From: Singulisphaera acidiphila DSM 18658
GTDB taxonomy: Bacteria; Planctomycetota; Planctomycetia; Isosphaerales; Isosphaeraceae
DNA length: 64,000 nucleotides
Direction of reading: 5' to 3'
NCBI RefSeq assembly: GCF_000242455.2
Contig: NC_019892.1
Coordinates: forward strand, 5,156,744-5,220,743
In this document: positions 34,111-42,813 of the stretch, in pieces
How positions within the stretch are numbered: the first letter of the stretch is position 1
How the letters are laid out: every line of letters begins with the position of its first letter
Notes under the pieces: model-generated
Seen by the model: the letters and a program-made list of their open reading frames with translations, nothing else
The model's database searches: none
What the model was told of the DNA's origin: nothing
Translations under genes and position numbers: made by a program

Positions 34111-34848
34111 TCAAGAGCCAACTCGGGTGCTCATCATTCCGGGGAGGCCGGTGCTTCCGGACCTGTCCTGGGGCAAGTGGTTCGGCTCGTCCCCGCGAAG
34201 GTTTTGGGGGGCTTCGGCGGTTTTGGCCAGGCCGCGCGCCGTCAGGCCGAGGCACAAGGCGCTGGCGGCCAGGGTTGTCAGGCGGCGGCGCTGGATCGCT
34301 TGCGCCAGCAGGAACCCGCCGGCCAGGCCGATCAGGACCTTGGTCGTGGGCGACCCGTGCTCGTCGGCGGTCCCATGGCGTATGCCGGGCCGCGTTGACC
34401 CGCCCTGCAAGGCGGGTAAGTGCTCGGCCCGCCGGTGGATCTCCAACTGATTCTCAATGGCAAGCACGCCGCGCACGGTGTTGACCGCCTCCAAGAGGTG
34501 CTCGACCTCGTGGGCGAGGATCGGGCCGGTGAGGACGGCCCGCCCATCCTGCACGACGACATGAAGGGCCTTCGGGTGCGAGACGACCCGTCCGAGAGCC
34601 GACCGGATCCGCGCCTCGATCACGTCGTCGGGGGCGTAATTATCGGAGAACATCGCCTTTGCCTCGGCGGTGAACCGTGCGGACCGGGTGCTCAGGTCGT
34701 GTCCAATGAGGTCGATGGCGGTTTCGATCTCATGGATGCCGTGAATGCACTGGTCACGCAACAAGGCCCGCCGGCGCCGGCCGCTGTGAGGGTCGAGAAA
34801 ATACATGAAACCGGCGCCGAGACCGAGGCCGGTGAGTCGCTCCAACAT
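34111..34848 (-). CDS. BON-domain protein
   Basis: This 245-residue protein starts at the ATG at 34848, giving MLERLTGLGLGAGFMYFLDPHSGRR. That is a short hydrophobic N-terminus followed by the DP-SGRRRRALLRDQ motif frequent in such proteins. The BON domain (about 75-140) reads DDVIEARIRSALGRVVSHP, ALHVVVQDGRAVLTGPILAHEVEHLLEAVNTVRGVLAIENQLEIH. BON domains bind phospholipid or act in osmotic/envelope stress. A C-terminal hydrophobic helix (VLIGLAGGFLLAQAIQ and TLAASALCLGLTARGLA) may anchor it. The frame extends to 34929, but the longer start would run into the hairpin repeat at 34894-34976. Confidence 0.85.
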   Translation of the reverse strand: MLERLTGLGLGAGFMYFLDPHSGRRRRALLRDQCIHGIHEIETAIDLIGHDLSTRSARFTAEAKAMFSDNYAPDDVIEARIRSALGRVVSHPKALHVVVQDGRAVLTGPILAHEVEHLLEAVNTVRGVLAIENQLEIHRRAEHLPALQGGSTRPGIRHGTADEHGSPTTKVLIGLAGGFLLAQAIQRRRLTTLAASALCLGLTARGLAKTAEAPQNLRGDEPNHLPQDRSGSTGLPGMMSTRVGS

Positions 34849-34893
34849 GGTGTTCGCCTCCTCCCCGCTGCGCCGAGCGGCTGCGGTCAGGTT

Positions 34894-34976
34894 CCCTGGG
34901 ACGGCGGGATACCCCGCCCGCAATTCCATTCAATTCCCATCCATTGAAGAGCGAGCGGGTCGCCCACGGTCCCAGG
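34894..34976. repeat. Palindromic repeat of the CCCTGGGAC family
   Basis: CCCTGGGACGGCGGGATACCC on the left pairs with a right arm ending GGGTCGCCCACGGTCCCAGG, around an AT-rich loop containing ATTCAATTCCCATCCATTGAAGAGC. It is related to 55938-56045. Confidence 0.7.
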
Positions 34977-35257
34977 GGGGGGGAATGGAAGAGTAAGGGG
35001 GTCGCCAACGATCCTCTCTGCGCCCTCTCGACTCCTTAATAATTATACGCAAGTCATGGGCCGTTGATGGACCAACGACTGTTGAATTTTCATGGATCAT
35101 GAACAAGGCCGGGATTGCGGCTTGTGACTCGGTGAGCCTGTTCCTGGCTCGAACCTGGGGGGGCGTCGGTGTGAGTGTCTCTGGGCCGATTTGCCGGGCT
35201 GTCTCTCCTTCGGACAGAGCGTCCGAAGGGAGGACAGTGGGCGCGGGCGTGGAATCA
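34977..35257. other. Intergenic, nothing recognised
   Basis: About 280 bp upstream of the BON gene hold a short AT-rich patch and a small open frame without family resemblance. No promoter motif is clear. Confidence 0.4.
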
Positions 35258-35929
35258 TCAGGCCATGGTGGTTTCGGTGTTGGGCAGCCAGACGGTGCGT
35301 TCGGGCCGGCGGATGATCCGATGCGCAGCCCAGCCGAGGATCAGGGCGAGCAGGATTAAGCCGACCACGATCGTGCCGCTGGTCCCGAGCATTTCCGAGA
35401 TCCCGATCAACATCCGCTGCATGCCGCGCCGGCGGATCCCCTTGACCTCAGCCTCATGGCCGGCGGCCAAGTCTCTGGCGGTCATGTAGGACGCCCAGCA
35501 GAGCATGCCGCCCACCGCGCCGAAGAGGGCTGGCGGGGCGAGGGCCTCGAGCGCTCCGATCTCCTCCTGGCGCGGCTGAAAGGGGCGGTCGGTCTGCGCC
35601 AGAATCGCCTGGAGGATTTTGTCGGCATTGCTGTCGGACGTCGAGAACTTCAGCGGCTTGGAGCCCTTGCCTTCGCCCTCACCGTGGAGGGTGAGGGAGC
35701 CATTGCTCGGGCTCACCTCGGCTTTACGGATCGACTCGACGTCGAGGGTCGTGACCGAATTCGCTCCGGCGGCCGACGGTTCCTGGCCTTGCTGCAAGGC
35801 TTCGAGCACATTTTGTGACTTACGCTTGAGCATGAGCCCGGTAATCTTCATGTGGTGAACCTTGCGGTCCCTGAGTACGAGGATGAAGGTTCGCTTTTCC
35901 TCGGACTTTACCCAGATCTCCGATTCCAT
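35258..35929 (-). CDS. Membrane protein with PH-like N-terminal domain (hypothetical)
   Basis: This 223-residue protein has an N-terminal region about 1-110, beta-rich (IWVKSEEKRTFILVLRDRKVHHMKITGL, VTTLDVESIRKAEVSPSNGSLTL), pleckstrin-like or bPH in outline. Two C-terminal membrane helices follow (LFGAVGGMLCWASYM, TIVVGLILLALILGWAAHRI). The ATG at 35929 is chosen because GGGAAAG precedes it. Frames upstream are open to 36085 but read non-specifically. It ends RPERTVWLPNTET. The function is unknown. Confidence 0.68.
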   Translation of the reverse strand: MESEIWVKSEEKRTFILVLRDRKVHHMKITGLMLKRKSQNVLEALQQGQEPSAAGANSVTTLDVESIRKAEVSPSNGSLTLHGEGEGKGSKPLKFSTSDSNADKILQAILAQTDRPFQPRQEEIGALEALAPPALFGAVGGMLCWASYMTARDLAAGHEAEVKGIRRRGMQRMLIGISEMLGTSGTIVVGLILLALILGWAAHRIIRRPERTVWLPNTETTMA

Positions 35930-36109
35930 CGTCTTTCCCTTAAAGTGGTGAACTGGCATCAGGGATGATCCCTGATCGTGAAATCGTCCGATGCCGTATG
36001 TGAGTGAGAACACACATCTTACTGGAGGATAGGGCATGCATGCACCGTCTTGTCCTTGAGCGGTCTCCCACCGTCGGATCGCCACGATTCACGCTTGGCT
36101 CCGCGCATG

Positions 36110-36147
36110 AAAAAAAGCCCTTGAGAACGGGTGTTCCCAAGGGCTTT
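36110..36147 (-). terminator. Rho-independent terminator (minus strand)
   Basis: On the minus strand AAAGCCCTTGGGAACACC.. folds into a stem (AAAGCCCTTG with CAAGGGCTTT at 36114-36147). It is followed by a run of seven T at the 36110-36116 side. It lies about 110 bp downstream of the Gly-rich TPR gene (ends 36260), whose transcript it probably ends. Confidence 0.8.
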
Positions 36148-36259
36148 ATTGATGAAGGAGCGGTCGTGGTGTCCCGTGCGTTGATCCGGAGGCCCGGATC
36201 CGCCGGCTGGCGTCAAGGATTTGCAGCGTCCTCCTGTTTCTCCGGCCCTGAGAGCCGGC

Positions 36260-38056
36260 TCACTTCGAGAAGCTCAACCCTGGTGCTTCGGAGCGGTCGC
36301 CGATGACGCGGAAGGTCATGTGGGTGGGGTCGGTCCAGCCCACGCGACCGACGATGGGTAGGCTCTTGTCCGGGATCAGCGTCAAGACGCCGCTCCCGAA
36401 ATTCGAGTGCCCCGCGAACTGCCGCGTCTGCCCCTTCTGGTCCACCTTCCAGTGGAATGCTCCGCCGTCCTCGATCGTCAGCGCGATCGACGTGTCGGTG
36501 CTCGGCTGCGCGGACCAGGTTCCGTTGATTGTCGCCCCGTCGGGCACGGTCGTATTCATGGCCGAGACCGAGTCGGGAGCCGGCGGTGGTTGCTGTACCG
36601 CCCCCGCGCCTGCCCCTGCTGCCGCGTTCTTCCGGGCGGCCTCGAGCTGTTCGAGCAGTTTCGCCGAGAGGGTGTCGCTCGGCTTCAGGGCGACCACCTG
36701 CTTGAACGTGCTCGTCGCGACGTCGAAGTGTCCCTGGGTCAGGTAATGGTAGGCCAGCACGAATCGGCCGGTGGACGATTGCGGGTTGTCCTTGCAATAC
36801 CCTTCGAGGGCCCGTTGCTGCGTCGTGTAGACGTCGATGTTGGGATAGAGCCCGATCAGCGTCGGCCAATCCCAGCCGGGTCCGACCGAGAGGACGGCGT
36901 ACAAGGAGGTGGCTGCCTCGTCATAGCGTCCCAACGCAAACAGGCAGAGCGCGCGGAACTCGTGCAAGGACGTGTCGTTGGGCGTCTTGACCAGCGCCGC
37001 GTCCGCCTGTTGCAAGGCCGGCGCGTAGTTGCCCTGCTTGAAGGAGTCGCGTGCCGAGGCGAAGAGCGTGGACGCTTCGTCCACCACCGCCTCCGCCACC
37101 GCCGGGCCCCCAGTGCTGATCGGCAGCGTGTAGTCGTAAGAGTTGACCGCGACCCCCACCGATCCGTCGTAGTATGGGTTCAAGTACGGCTCATAGCCAT
37201 ATCCATAGAGGCTCCCACCGTACAGCCAGCCCGACGGCCCGTATCCATAGTCGTCGAAGCCATATCCGTATGGATAACCCCAATTCCCGTATCCGCCATA
37301 CCCACCATACCCACCGTACCCATACCCGCCGTATCCATATCCTCCCAGCCCGTACCCGAGCCAGAGTCCGAGCGGGAACCCCCAGCCACCCAACCCGTAC
37401 CAGCCGAACGGATAAAAGCCTCGGCCGAAGCCGAATCCGCGCCCGAAGCCAAACCCGCGCCCGAACCCTCCAAACCCTCGGCCGCCGAAATTGTTGAAGC
37501 CTCGGCCGCCGAAATTGTTGAAGCCGACCCGGTTGGAGACGATGTTGGTCCGGTTCAGACTGTTGAAGTTGCTGATGCGATTGACACCGCCGAAGCCCGG
37601 ATTCCCGAAGCTCCGGAAATTGCCCACACCAGCCCGATTGCCAAAGTTGTTGAACGAAGACCGGGCTCCGATGGCGCCTCGGCCAGACATCCCTCCGAGC
37701 GAGCCTCGACCCGGCTGAAATCCGCGAGCTCCGCCGAAGCTCTGCACGCGCGGCCCGGCCATTGAGGGCCCTCGCATGACGTTGCCACCGCGAAATCCTC
37801 CCATGGGGGCACTGAAGGACCTGGGTGCAGCGAAGGACCTGGGCGCAGCGAACCCACCGCCCCGGTATCCGCCGAACCCACCGCCTCGAAATCCGCCCCC
37901 GCCGAATCCACCGCCTCGGAATCCACCCCCGCCACCTCCACGTCCCCCGCCGCCTCCGTGTCCACCACCGCCCCCTCGGGCGAAGACCGGAGCGCCGGCC
38001 AGAGCAACCGCCAGTAATGCGCTGATCGCAATGATCGAGAATCGAAAGCGACGCAT
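36260..38056 (-). CDS. Exported Gly/Tyr-rich protein with TPR repeats
   Basis: This 598-residue protein has a signal peptide (FSIIAISALLAVALAGAPVFA). A low-complexity region follows (GGGHGGGGGRGGGGGGFRGG, then Asn/Phe/Gly-rich) and a Gly/Tyr-rich hydrophobic block (YGYGGYGYGGYGGYGGYGN). About 370-510 is a TPR segment (LFASARDSFKQGNYAPALQQAD, LHEFRALCLFALGRYDEAATSLYAVL, GRFVLAYHYLTQGHFDVATSTFKQVV). The C-terminal beta domain reads NGTWSAQPSTDTSIALTIEDGG. GGGAGGCGGCG precedes the ATG at 38056. This architecture recurs in planctomycete exported proteins. The Gly/Tyr region may self-assemble or span the envelope, which is inference. A terminator follows at 36110-36147. Confidence 0.85.
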   Translation of the reverse strand: MRRFRFSIIAISALLAVALAGAPVFARGGGGGHGGGGGRGGGGGGFRGGGFGGGGFRGGGFGGYRGGGFAAPRSFAAPRSFSAPMGGFRGGNVMRGPSMAGPRVQSFGGARGFQPGRGSLGGMSGRGAIGARSSFNNFGNRAGVGNFRSFGNPGFGGVNRISNFNSLNRTNIVSNRVGFNNFGGRGFNNFGGRGFGGFGRGFGFGRGFGFGRGFYPFGWYGLGGWGFPLGLWLGYGLGGYGYGGYGYGGYGGYGGYGNWGYPYGYGFDDYGYGPSGWLYGGSLYGYGYEPYLNPYYDGSVGVAVNSYDYTLPISTGGPAVAEAVVDEASTLFASARDSFKQGNYAPALQQADAALVKTPNDTSLHEFRALCLFALGRYDEAATSLYAVLSVGPGWDWPTLIGLYPNIDVYTTQQRALEGYCKDNPQSSTGRFVLAYHYLTQGHFDVATSTFKQVVALKPSDTLSAKLLEQLEAARKNAAAGAGAGAVQQPPPAPDSVSAMNTTVPDGATINGTWSAQPSTDTSIALTIEDGGAFHWKVDQKGQTRQFAGHSNFGSGVLTLIPDKSLPIVGRVGWTDPTHMTFRVIGDRSEAPGLSFSK

Positions 38057-38147
38057 CGCCGCCTCCCTTGAATAAGCCCGAACCGGGAGACCCTGCTCCT
38101 CCCACTCGCGGACCCTTTGACTTGACACCGAGCACACCAGGTCTCGC

Positions 38148-38657
38148 GTGAGTCAGTCAGCCGCTATCCTATTCTTCGCGACTCGTCAAAAAGTTGTGCG
38201 AACCAATTTGCGAATGCAGAGACATGCATGCTCCCAACTCAGGTTTGAGCTGATCTCGGGCAAGCGCGTTCTCCAAGTCAGGAAAACGGATCAAGCCGAA
38301 CCTTCTCCGTCAGGTCAGCGACGGTGCATCGCTGGTCTTCTCTCGGCAAGGCAGAGGCAATCCACCGGCGGAATCTTCGACTGAGCCCCAACACCGGCGA
38401 CGGCCAGCCTGATGGCGCAGATCGCCGTCAGAGGGCGGGGCCGGTAAGGCCCTCGTGGCAGGCGCACAGCGGGAAGCCGTGGGGGCACGGGTAAGCAAGC
38501 TGTGCAGAAGGGTCACATTGTGTGCGACTTGATGTCGCGGATGGAAGATTTCCTGTCTTCCTGGACAAAACCTACCTATTTGTTTGCCAAGCCCGCTCCG
38601 GCGTGATCAAATACCTCAATGCACGCATTCGGGATTTGGCACGCGGAGAGTTTGGTT
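38148..38657. other. Intergenic stretch with a phage-gene relic
   Basis: No intact gene is present over about 500 bp upstream of the Sel1 gene. It includes a degraded copy of the small Cys-rich gene at 41487-41780, described at 38335-38500. Confidence 0.5.
38335..38500 (-). pseudogene. Degraded copy of the Cys-rich phage-module gene at 41487-41780
   Basis: The minus strand reads PHGFPLCACHEGLTGPAL and later IPPVDCLCLAERRP, aligning to HGFPLCACHEGLTGHSLWRR and IPPPDCVPCQEKRG of the intact gene. About 90 bp of the middle are missing and the frame is broken. It lies outside the recognised phage module, 3 kb from the intact gene. Confidence 0.65.
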
Positions 38658-38924
38658 ATGCGCGGGATTATCTCTCTAGTCACCCTAAGTCTTTCGTGCT
38701 TTGGACTCGTGGCTTTCGGGGCGTCGCCGCCCACTGACGAGCAAGTCGGCCAGGCGAGAAAATGGCTCCTGCTCGATCGGCCGGCCGAGGTGGAAAAATG
38801 CCTCCGAAAGCCGATGACGATTCAGGCGAAGGCGATGAGGGCGATCTGTACCTCAAACGATAACCAGGATGACCGTGAGCTTGGCTTGAGCATATTCGAT
38901 GCCTCCGGAGCGGAGAGGATGGCC
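38658..38924 (+). pseudogene. Sel1-repeat exported protein, 5' part (split by IS)
   Basis: The gene starts at an ATG at 38658 (GGAGAGTTTGGTT upstream) and encodes a signal peptide (GIISLVTLSLSCFGLVAFGA). A helical start follows (SPPTDEQVGQARKWLLLDRPAEVEKCL). The frame runs to ..SGAERMA at 38924, exactly where the IS begins, and continues in the same frame at 40231 (KEVAPELRRTAATNALDAYLL). Removing the IS and one copy of the 10-bp target duplication restores one gene. The remaining tail within the IS (to 38951) is not native. Confidence 0.85.
38915..38924. repeat. Target-site duplication, left copy (GAGGATGGCC)
   Basis: The 10-bp sequence GAGGATGGCC directly precedes the IS and recurs at 40221-40230 directly after it. 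A 10-bp duplication is usual for ISAs1-family elements. Confidence 0.9.
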
Positions 38925-40220
38925 CAGGGCCAGCGCACACTAATTCGTTGATCCGACAATGACTTGCAACAGGAACTCCTCACTCCAGCCGCAACTCCGC
39001 CGCTTCATGGCTACGCTCTCGCGGCCGGGATGTTGCTTCAACAGCGAGAGGCTGAGGCGATTCAGCCACGCCATGTTCTCTCGGAGGCACTTCTCGCGGA
39101 TCCGCGATTCGTCCTCGCGATAGGTCACATCCAGAGTCCAGTGGCAGCCGTTTTCAATGCCCCAGTGCGACCGAACGGCGCGGGCGAATCGCTGCACATC
39201 AATCGCCAGGCTGCTGATGTAGTAGCGGACCTCGTCCGTCACCTTGCCGTCGCGGACCGATTCGGAGACCGCAATACCGATCGATTTCAGCCCGTTCCAC
39301 GACCTGAGCCCCGGTAGGTCTTGGGGCACGGGAAGTTGAATGTAGGTCCGCGTCTCCCGACGGCCATGCCCCGACTCCACGGTCTGATGCCGGCCGGCAT
39401 CCACACCCGCGAAGTCGTCCTCCCACTGCTCCAGGATGTGGTTGATGACCACCTGATGCATCGTCCCCTGGTTCCCTTTCAAGGCCAGGACGTAATCCGC
39501 CTTCCCCTCGACGATTCGCTCGGCGATGGCCTTCTGCGTCCCCATCGCGTCGATCGTGATGATGGCCCCCTCGATGTCGACCTGCCTCAAGAGCTCGGGG
39601 ATGGCCGTGATCTCGTTTGACTTCTCGGCGCAGGCCACCTGGCCCAGCGACAGGCCGTACTCGCTCGCCCAGACGCTCACGGAATGCAGGGCCCCCAGGC
39701 CGTTCTTGCGGTCGTGGCTCCGCCTCGCCGTCTTACCGTCCACGGCCAGGACCGGCTGCTCGATTCCGGTCTCCGCTTCCGCTGTCGCCCGCAAGGACCG
39801 CAGCCATCCGGCGAAGCATGACTGGAAGGCATCGGGCTTCAGCGCCATGAGGACACGACGGAAGACGTCCTTGCGTGGGATGCCGTTGGGCAAGTCCAGG
39901 ACTCTGACGAGGAACGCCTCCTTCATGACAGCCCACCTGGCGATCGCGGTCGGGCCGGCGGCGCCGGCCAGGATAGCCATCAAGGCGATCGCAATGACGC
40001 TGGTCAGGGGATGCTGGAGATTGATCGAGGAGCGGGGGTCCTCCAACTCGTGGAAGTGGAGTACGATCTCATCCAGGTCGACGCGTCGTGGATCCGCCAT
40101 CGTTCGCTCTCCATGCATAACCAGCCGGGGAGTAAGCATGGAGAATGATTTACAAAAATATCGGCCCGGGCGCAAGCCCTACAGGTCGCCAAAACTACCT
40201 ATAAATGCGCGCTAGCCCTG
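38925..40220. mobile_element. ISAs1-family insertion sequence, intact, with 10-bp TSD
   Basis: This 1296-bp element has left end CAGGGCCAGCGCACACTAAT and right end (inward, opposite strand) CAGGGCTAGCGCGCATTTAT. They match at 16 of 20 positions and are flanked by identical GAGGATGGCC duplications (38915-38924, 40221-40230). It carries one intact minus-strand transposase. The undamaged ends and TSD suggest a recent insertion. Confidence 0.93.
38940..40100 (-). CDS. ISAs1-family transposase
   Basis: This 386-residue DDE transposase starts at the ATG at 40100 with GGAGAGCG upstream (the frame extends to 40175). Family signatures are HFHELEDPRSSINLQHPL, SVIAIALMAILAGAAG, the catalytic Asp in VLAVDGKTARRS and ITIDAMGTQKAIAERI, ADYVLALKGNQG, and the catalytic Glu in SHWGIENGCHWTLDVTY. 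The frame is intact and the enclosing ends are intact, so it is probably functional. It is related to, but not the same element as, 22573-23834. Confidence 0.95.
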   Translation of the reverse strand: MADPRRVDLDEIVLHFHELEDPRSSINLQHPLTSVIAIALMAILAGAAGPTAIARWAVMKEAFLVRVLDLPNGIPRKDVFRRVLMALKPDAFQSCFAGWLRSLRATAEAETGIEQPVLAVDGKTARRSHDRKNGLGALHSVSVWASEYGLSLGQVACAEKSNEITAIPELLRQVDIEGAIITIDAMGTQKAIAERIVEGKADYVLALKGNQGTMHQVVINHILEQWEDDFAGVDAGRHQTVESGHGRRETRTYIQLPVPQDLPGLRSWNGLKSIGIAVSESVRDGKVTDEVRYYISSLAIDVQRFARAVRSHWGIENGCHWTLDVTYREDESRIREKCLRENMAWLNRLSLSLLKQHPGRESVAMKRRSCGWSEEFLLQVIVGSTN

Positions 40221-40230
40221 GAGGATGGCC

Positions 40231-41484
40231 AAGGAAGTCGCCCCGGAATTACGAAGGACAGCCGCAACCAACGCGTTGGACGCGTATTTGCTCGGATGCT
40301 TGCTTCGGAGCGGGCTAGGAGTCTCGAAAGAACCGGAACAAGCATTCAAGTTGTTTTCGTTTGCGGCTAGCAAGGGCGACGTGTTCGCCATCACAAAGCT
40401 GGCTGGCTGCTACCTGTCTGGAGAGGGGACGACAAAGGATATTGCAAAATCAATTGAGCACATGAAGCGTGCCGCCGAATTGGGCGATACTCGCGCCATG
40501 GTGGATCTCGCCATTGGTTTCGAACAGGGCCTTGAAGGCCAACCTCTGAGTTTGGCGTCGGCTTTGTACTACTGGGAAAAGGCAGCCAAGCTTGGAAACT
40601 CAAAAGCAATGCTTTCGTGCAGCAGTTATTACATGTACAAATCGATAAGCATAGTCGTGTTCGGCAAGCCTCTGTACGAAAAGTACGAAAAGAAAACGGG
40701 CGACTGGCTGCGAGAATCCGCAGAAGCCGGCAACGCCCAGGCAATGACCCAGATGGCCATCAGGCTTGAAGGCAATTCGCTGAATCCCGACGCAGTCGCA
40801 CCAGACCTTAAAGGCTCATTTGCGTGGAGGGCAAAGGCCGCCAAATCGGGTCTTCCGCTCTACATAGCGTTGCTAGCGAGAAGCTACCAGCAGGGCATCG
40901 GTTGCGAGAAGGATGAACGAGAGGCTAACCGGCTCATCTCAAAGGCGAAAGCCGACGCCAAGGATGACTCGGAGATGCTGGCCAGGATTGATACGATCGC
41001 CAAGTTGCCGCTTGAACAGGATTATGAGGCGATGGCTAAAGGGGCCGATAGCTTCCAATTCGATGCTGATGGTATCGACCCGAAGCCCGCGACTAAAAGC
41101 ACGGCGAAGCGTCCCGTGAGGGGGAAGTCCAAGAATCAACGGGCTTCCACGCCGGCCCTGGGAACGCAACTCGCTGTCACCGATGTCGCGATTACCCCGT
41201 CAGGGATCGAAGACACTGTTTATATCGACGGCCGCATTCAAAATCTTACGGGCGAGGCGATCGATCGGGTCGAAGTGCAGATCAGTATTGAGGATCGCCA
41301 AGGACGACTGCTCGGCACGACCACGGCCTTCCTGACCCCAGATACATTACAGCCCAGGGCTCGAGGCACCTTCAAGGCGATCGATATGGGGCACCCCACG
41401 ATCCACCATATCAAACTCGAACTCACAGCGAATGGTAAGGCTATCCCCTGGGTAGATCGGAGCGGGAAAGGCGTTCACGACTAA
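40231..41484 (+). pseudogene. Sel1-repeat protein, 3' part (split by IS)
   Basis: This continues the gene started at 38658. The ~418-residue part carries Sel1-like repeats (AGCYLSGEGTTKDIAKSIEHM, AAELGDTRAMVDLAIGFEQGLEG, ALYYWEKAAKLGNSKAML, GNAQAMTQMAIRLEG, ALLARSYQQGIGCEKDEREA). A C-terminal FxLYD-like beta domain follows (IQNLTGEAIDRVEVQISIEDRQGRLLGTT). It has no start of its own. A spurious ATG at 40225 lies partly in the target duplication, so translation restart cannot be ruled out. The original protein would be about 507 residues and exported. Confidence 0.85.
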
Positions 41485-41486
41485 TC

Positions 41487-41780
41487 TCAACCTCGCTTTT
41501 CCTGACACGGAACGCAATCCGGCGGTGGAATCTGCGACTGATCCACGCCCAACGCCACCCGGGGCTTGGCAGCACGGAGAGCTACGGCTTGCGACGCTAA
41601 TGCTTCGGCCACCACCCTCTGGTGCGCAGCAATAACCTCGGCATCCAGTACAGGCGACGGCCACCCCGTAGGCGCGGACAATTCGTTGGACCGACGCCAG
41701 AGGGAATGCCCTGTGAGGCCCTCGTGGCAGGCACAGAGTGGAAAGCCGTGGTCGCATTCGCAATCGCGGGTCTGGCTCAT
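41487..41780 (-). CDS. Small Cys-rich protein of the phage module
   Basis: This 97-residue protein starts MSQTRDCECDHGFPLCACHEG, then helical VLDAEVIAAHQRVVAEALASQAVA, and ends IPPPDCVPCQEKRG. Cys pairs at both ends could bind a metal. The ATG overlaps the stop of the upstream gene (CCATGAGCC), so it is translationally coupled and the last gene of the tail operon in the window. A decayed copy lies at 38335-38500. The function is unknown. Confidence 0.65.
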   Translation of the reverse strand: MSQTRDCECDHGFPLCACHEGLTGHSLWRRSNELSAPTGWPSPVLDAEVIAAHQRVVAEALASQAVALRAAKPRVALGVDQSQIPPPDCVPCQEKRG

Positions 41781-42676
41781 GGTTCCCATATCCGAAACGT
41801 CTGGTTCGACGGGCCGAAGATCGCACCCGTCCCACCTGGGATGGCATATGTCATGTCGAATTTCGTCGCAACATCGGCGCATTGCGGGGACGCGATCAGG
41901 ACCCGGCTATAGCTCTCGACGGAACCTATGCCTCCCGAGGCATTCGGGCAGCGGAACGCATCGCCGGGATAGCTGACCGCGAAACAGCCTGGCGGGAGCC
42001 CGCCAGTCGCCGTAGTGCCGGGGGTACTGAAACTCAGCGGGATACTGGGCCTGGCCGGACAGATTCCGTAGGCGTAGGTCGGGAAAGACCCCGCTCCGCC
42101 TGACTGCCAAGTGTCGGAAAAAGCCTGCCAGATCAGCGTTCCAGAACCATGCAGAGAAGATGTCCAGTTCAGGGTAGTGGCCACGGGGAAACTGCAAGGG
42201 CCGGACCAGTAGCGATAGCCGGTTGCCGGTGTACATGTAATCGGCGCAAAAGTGGTGGGACGGCATTGGCTCGTCTGAAGATATTGAGTGACCGGTGCCG
42301 GCGACTGATTGAATCTCGTCCCTGGCCCGATCGCATAAAGATCGAAGGAGAAGTCTGCGGGATCCAAAATGAGGTCGATCGAGTAGGTCCCAAGCGGAAG
42401 GCTGAAGGTGCCATAGTCGAGGCCACTTTGGCGGCCAACGATCCGGATCGATGACCCGGGAAGTTCCGTGGCGCCCAATGCCGGACTGCCGACGACTTTG
42501 CCCGTGAACGTCGTGGTGCAACCCCTTCTTCCTGCCACTGCCCACGAGATCGCAAGTTGCTGCTCTGCCCCCGGCACCCGCCAGGCGACGAGGTCGTCGA
42601 TGTTCTTCCGCAACCGGAAGAACTTTCGCTCCAGAGTCAAGATCCGCTCGACAGCATTGGAGGTTTCGATGGACAT
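41777..42676 (-). CDS. Phage tail-tip protein, unknown function
   Basis: This 299-residue protein starts at the ATG at 42676, which overlaps the previous stop (TGATG). An N-terminal coiled coil (NAVERILTLERKFFRLRKNIDDL) is followed by a beta-rich body with Cys, Thr, Ser and Gly (CTTTFTGKVVGSPALGATELPGSS, YGTFSLPLGTYSIDLIL, CRPTTFAPITCTPATGYRYWSG). This build suits a tail-tip or fibre-adhesin. I find no known family. The coupled start/stop codons with the 45-residue gene upstream suggest stoichiometric production. Confidence 0.68.
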   Translation of the reverse strand: MSIETSNAVERILTLERKFFRLRKNIDDLVAWRVPGAEQQLAISWAVAGRRGCTTTFTGKVVGSPALGATELPGSSIRIVGRQSGLDYGTFSLPLGTYSIDLILDPADFSFDLYAIGPGTRFNQSPAPVTQYLQTSQCRPTTFAPITCTPATGYRYWSGPCSFPVATTLNWTSSLHGSGTLIWQAFSDTWQSGGAGSFPTYAYGICPARPSIPLSFSTPGTTATGGLPPGCFAVSYPGDAFRCPNASGGIGSVESYSRVLIASPQCADVATKFDMTYAIPGGTGAIFGPSNQTFRIWEP

Positions 42677-42813
42677 CACACCCACCTCTGTCCAAGTCCC
42701 TGTTCGGCTGCCGCAATCCGCTGCTGGAGCTTGAGCACGATCTGCTCAAGCTCGTTGGCGATCGCCTCAAGGGTAGCGATTCGCATCACCAAATCGGAAG
42801 TCTCGTTGGTCAT
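42676..42813 (-). CDS. 45-residue coiled-coil protein of the tail operon
   Basis: ATG at 42813 overlaps the upstream gene's stop by ATGA, and its own TGA overlaps the next ATG. The protein reads MTNETSDLVMRIATLEAIANE, LEQIVLKLQQRIAAAEQG, and is a single amphipathic helix with heptad spacing. It is too short for routine annotation, but both overlaps support translation. Its N-terminus resembles that of the next gene (MSIETSNAVERILTLERK), so the two may interact or share ancestry. Confidence 0.7.
   Translation of the reverse strand: MTNETSDLVMRIATLEAIANELEQIVLKLQQRIAAAEQGLGQRWV

Noticed and set aside
36407..37765. 452-codon plus-strand open frame, Pro/Glu-rich
   Set aside because: It is antisense to the Gly/Tyr-rich TPR protein with its good ribosome site and signal peptide.
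38925..40220. Composite transposon between the two ISAs1 elements (22.6-40.2 kb)
   Set aside because: The two elements differ in sequence and the left one lacks target duplications, so they do not bracket one mobile unit.
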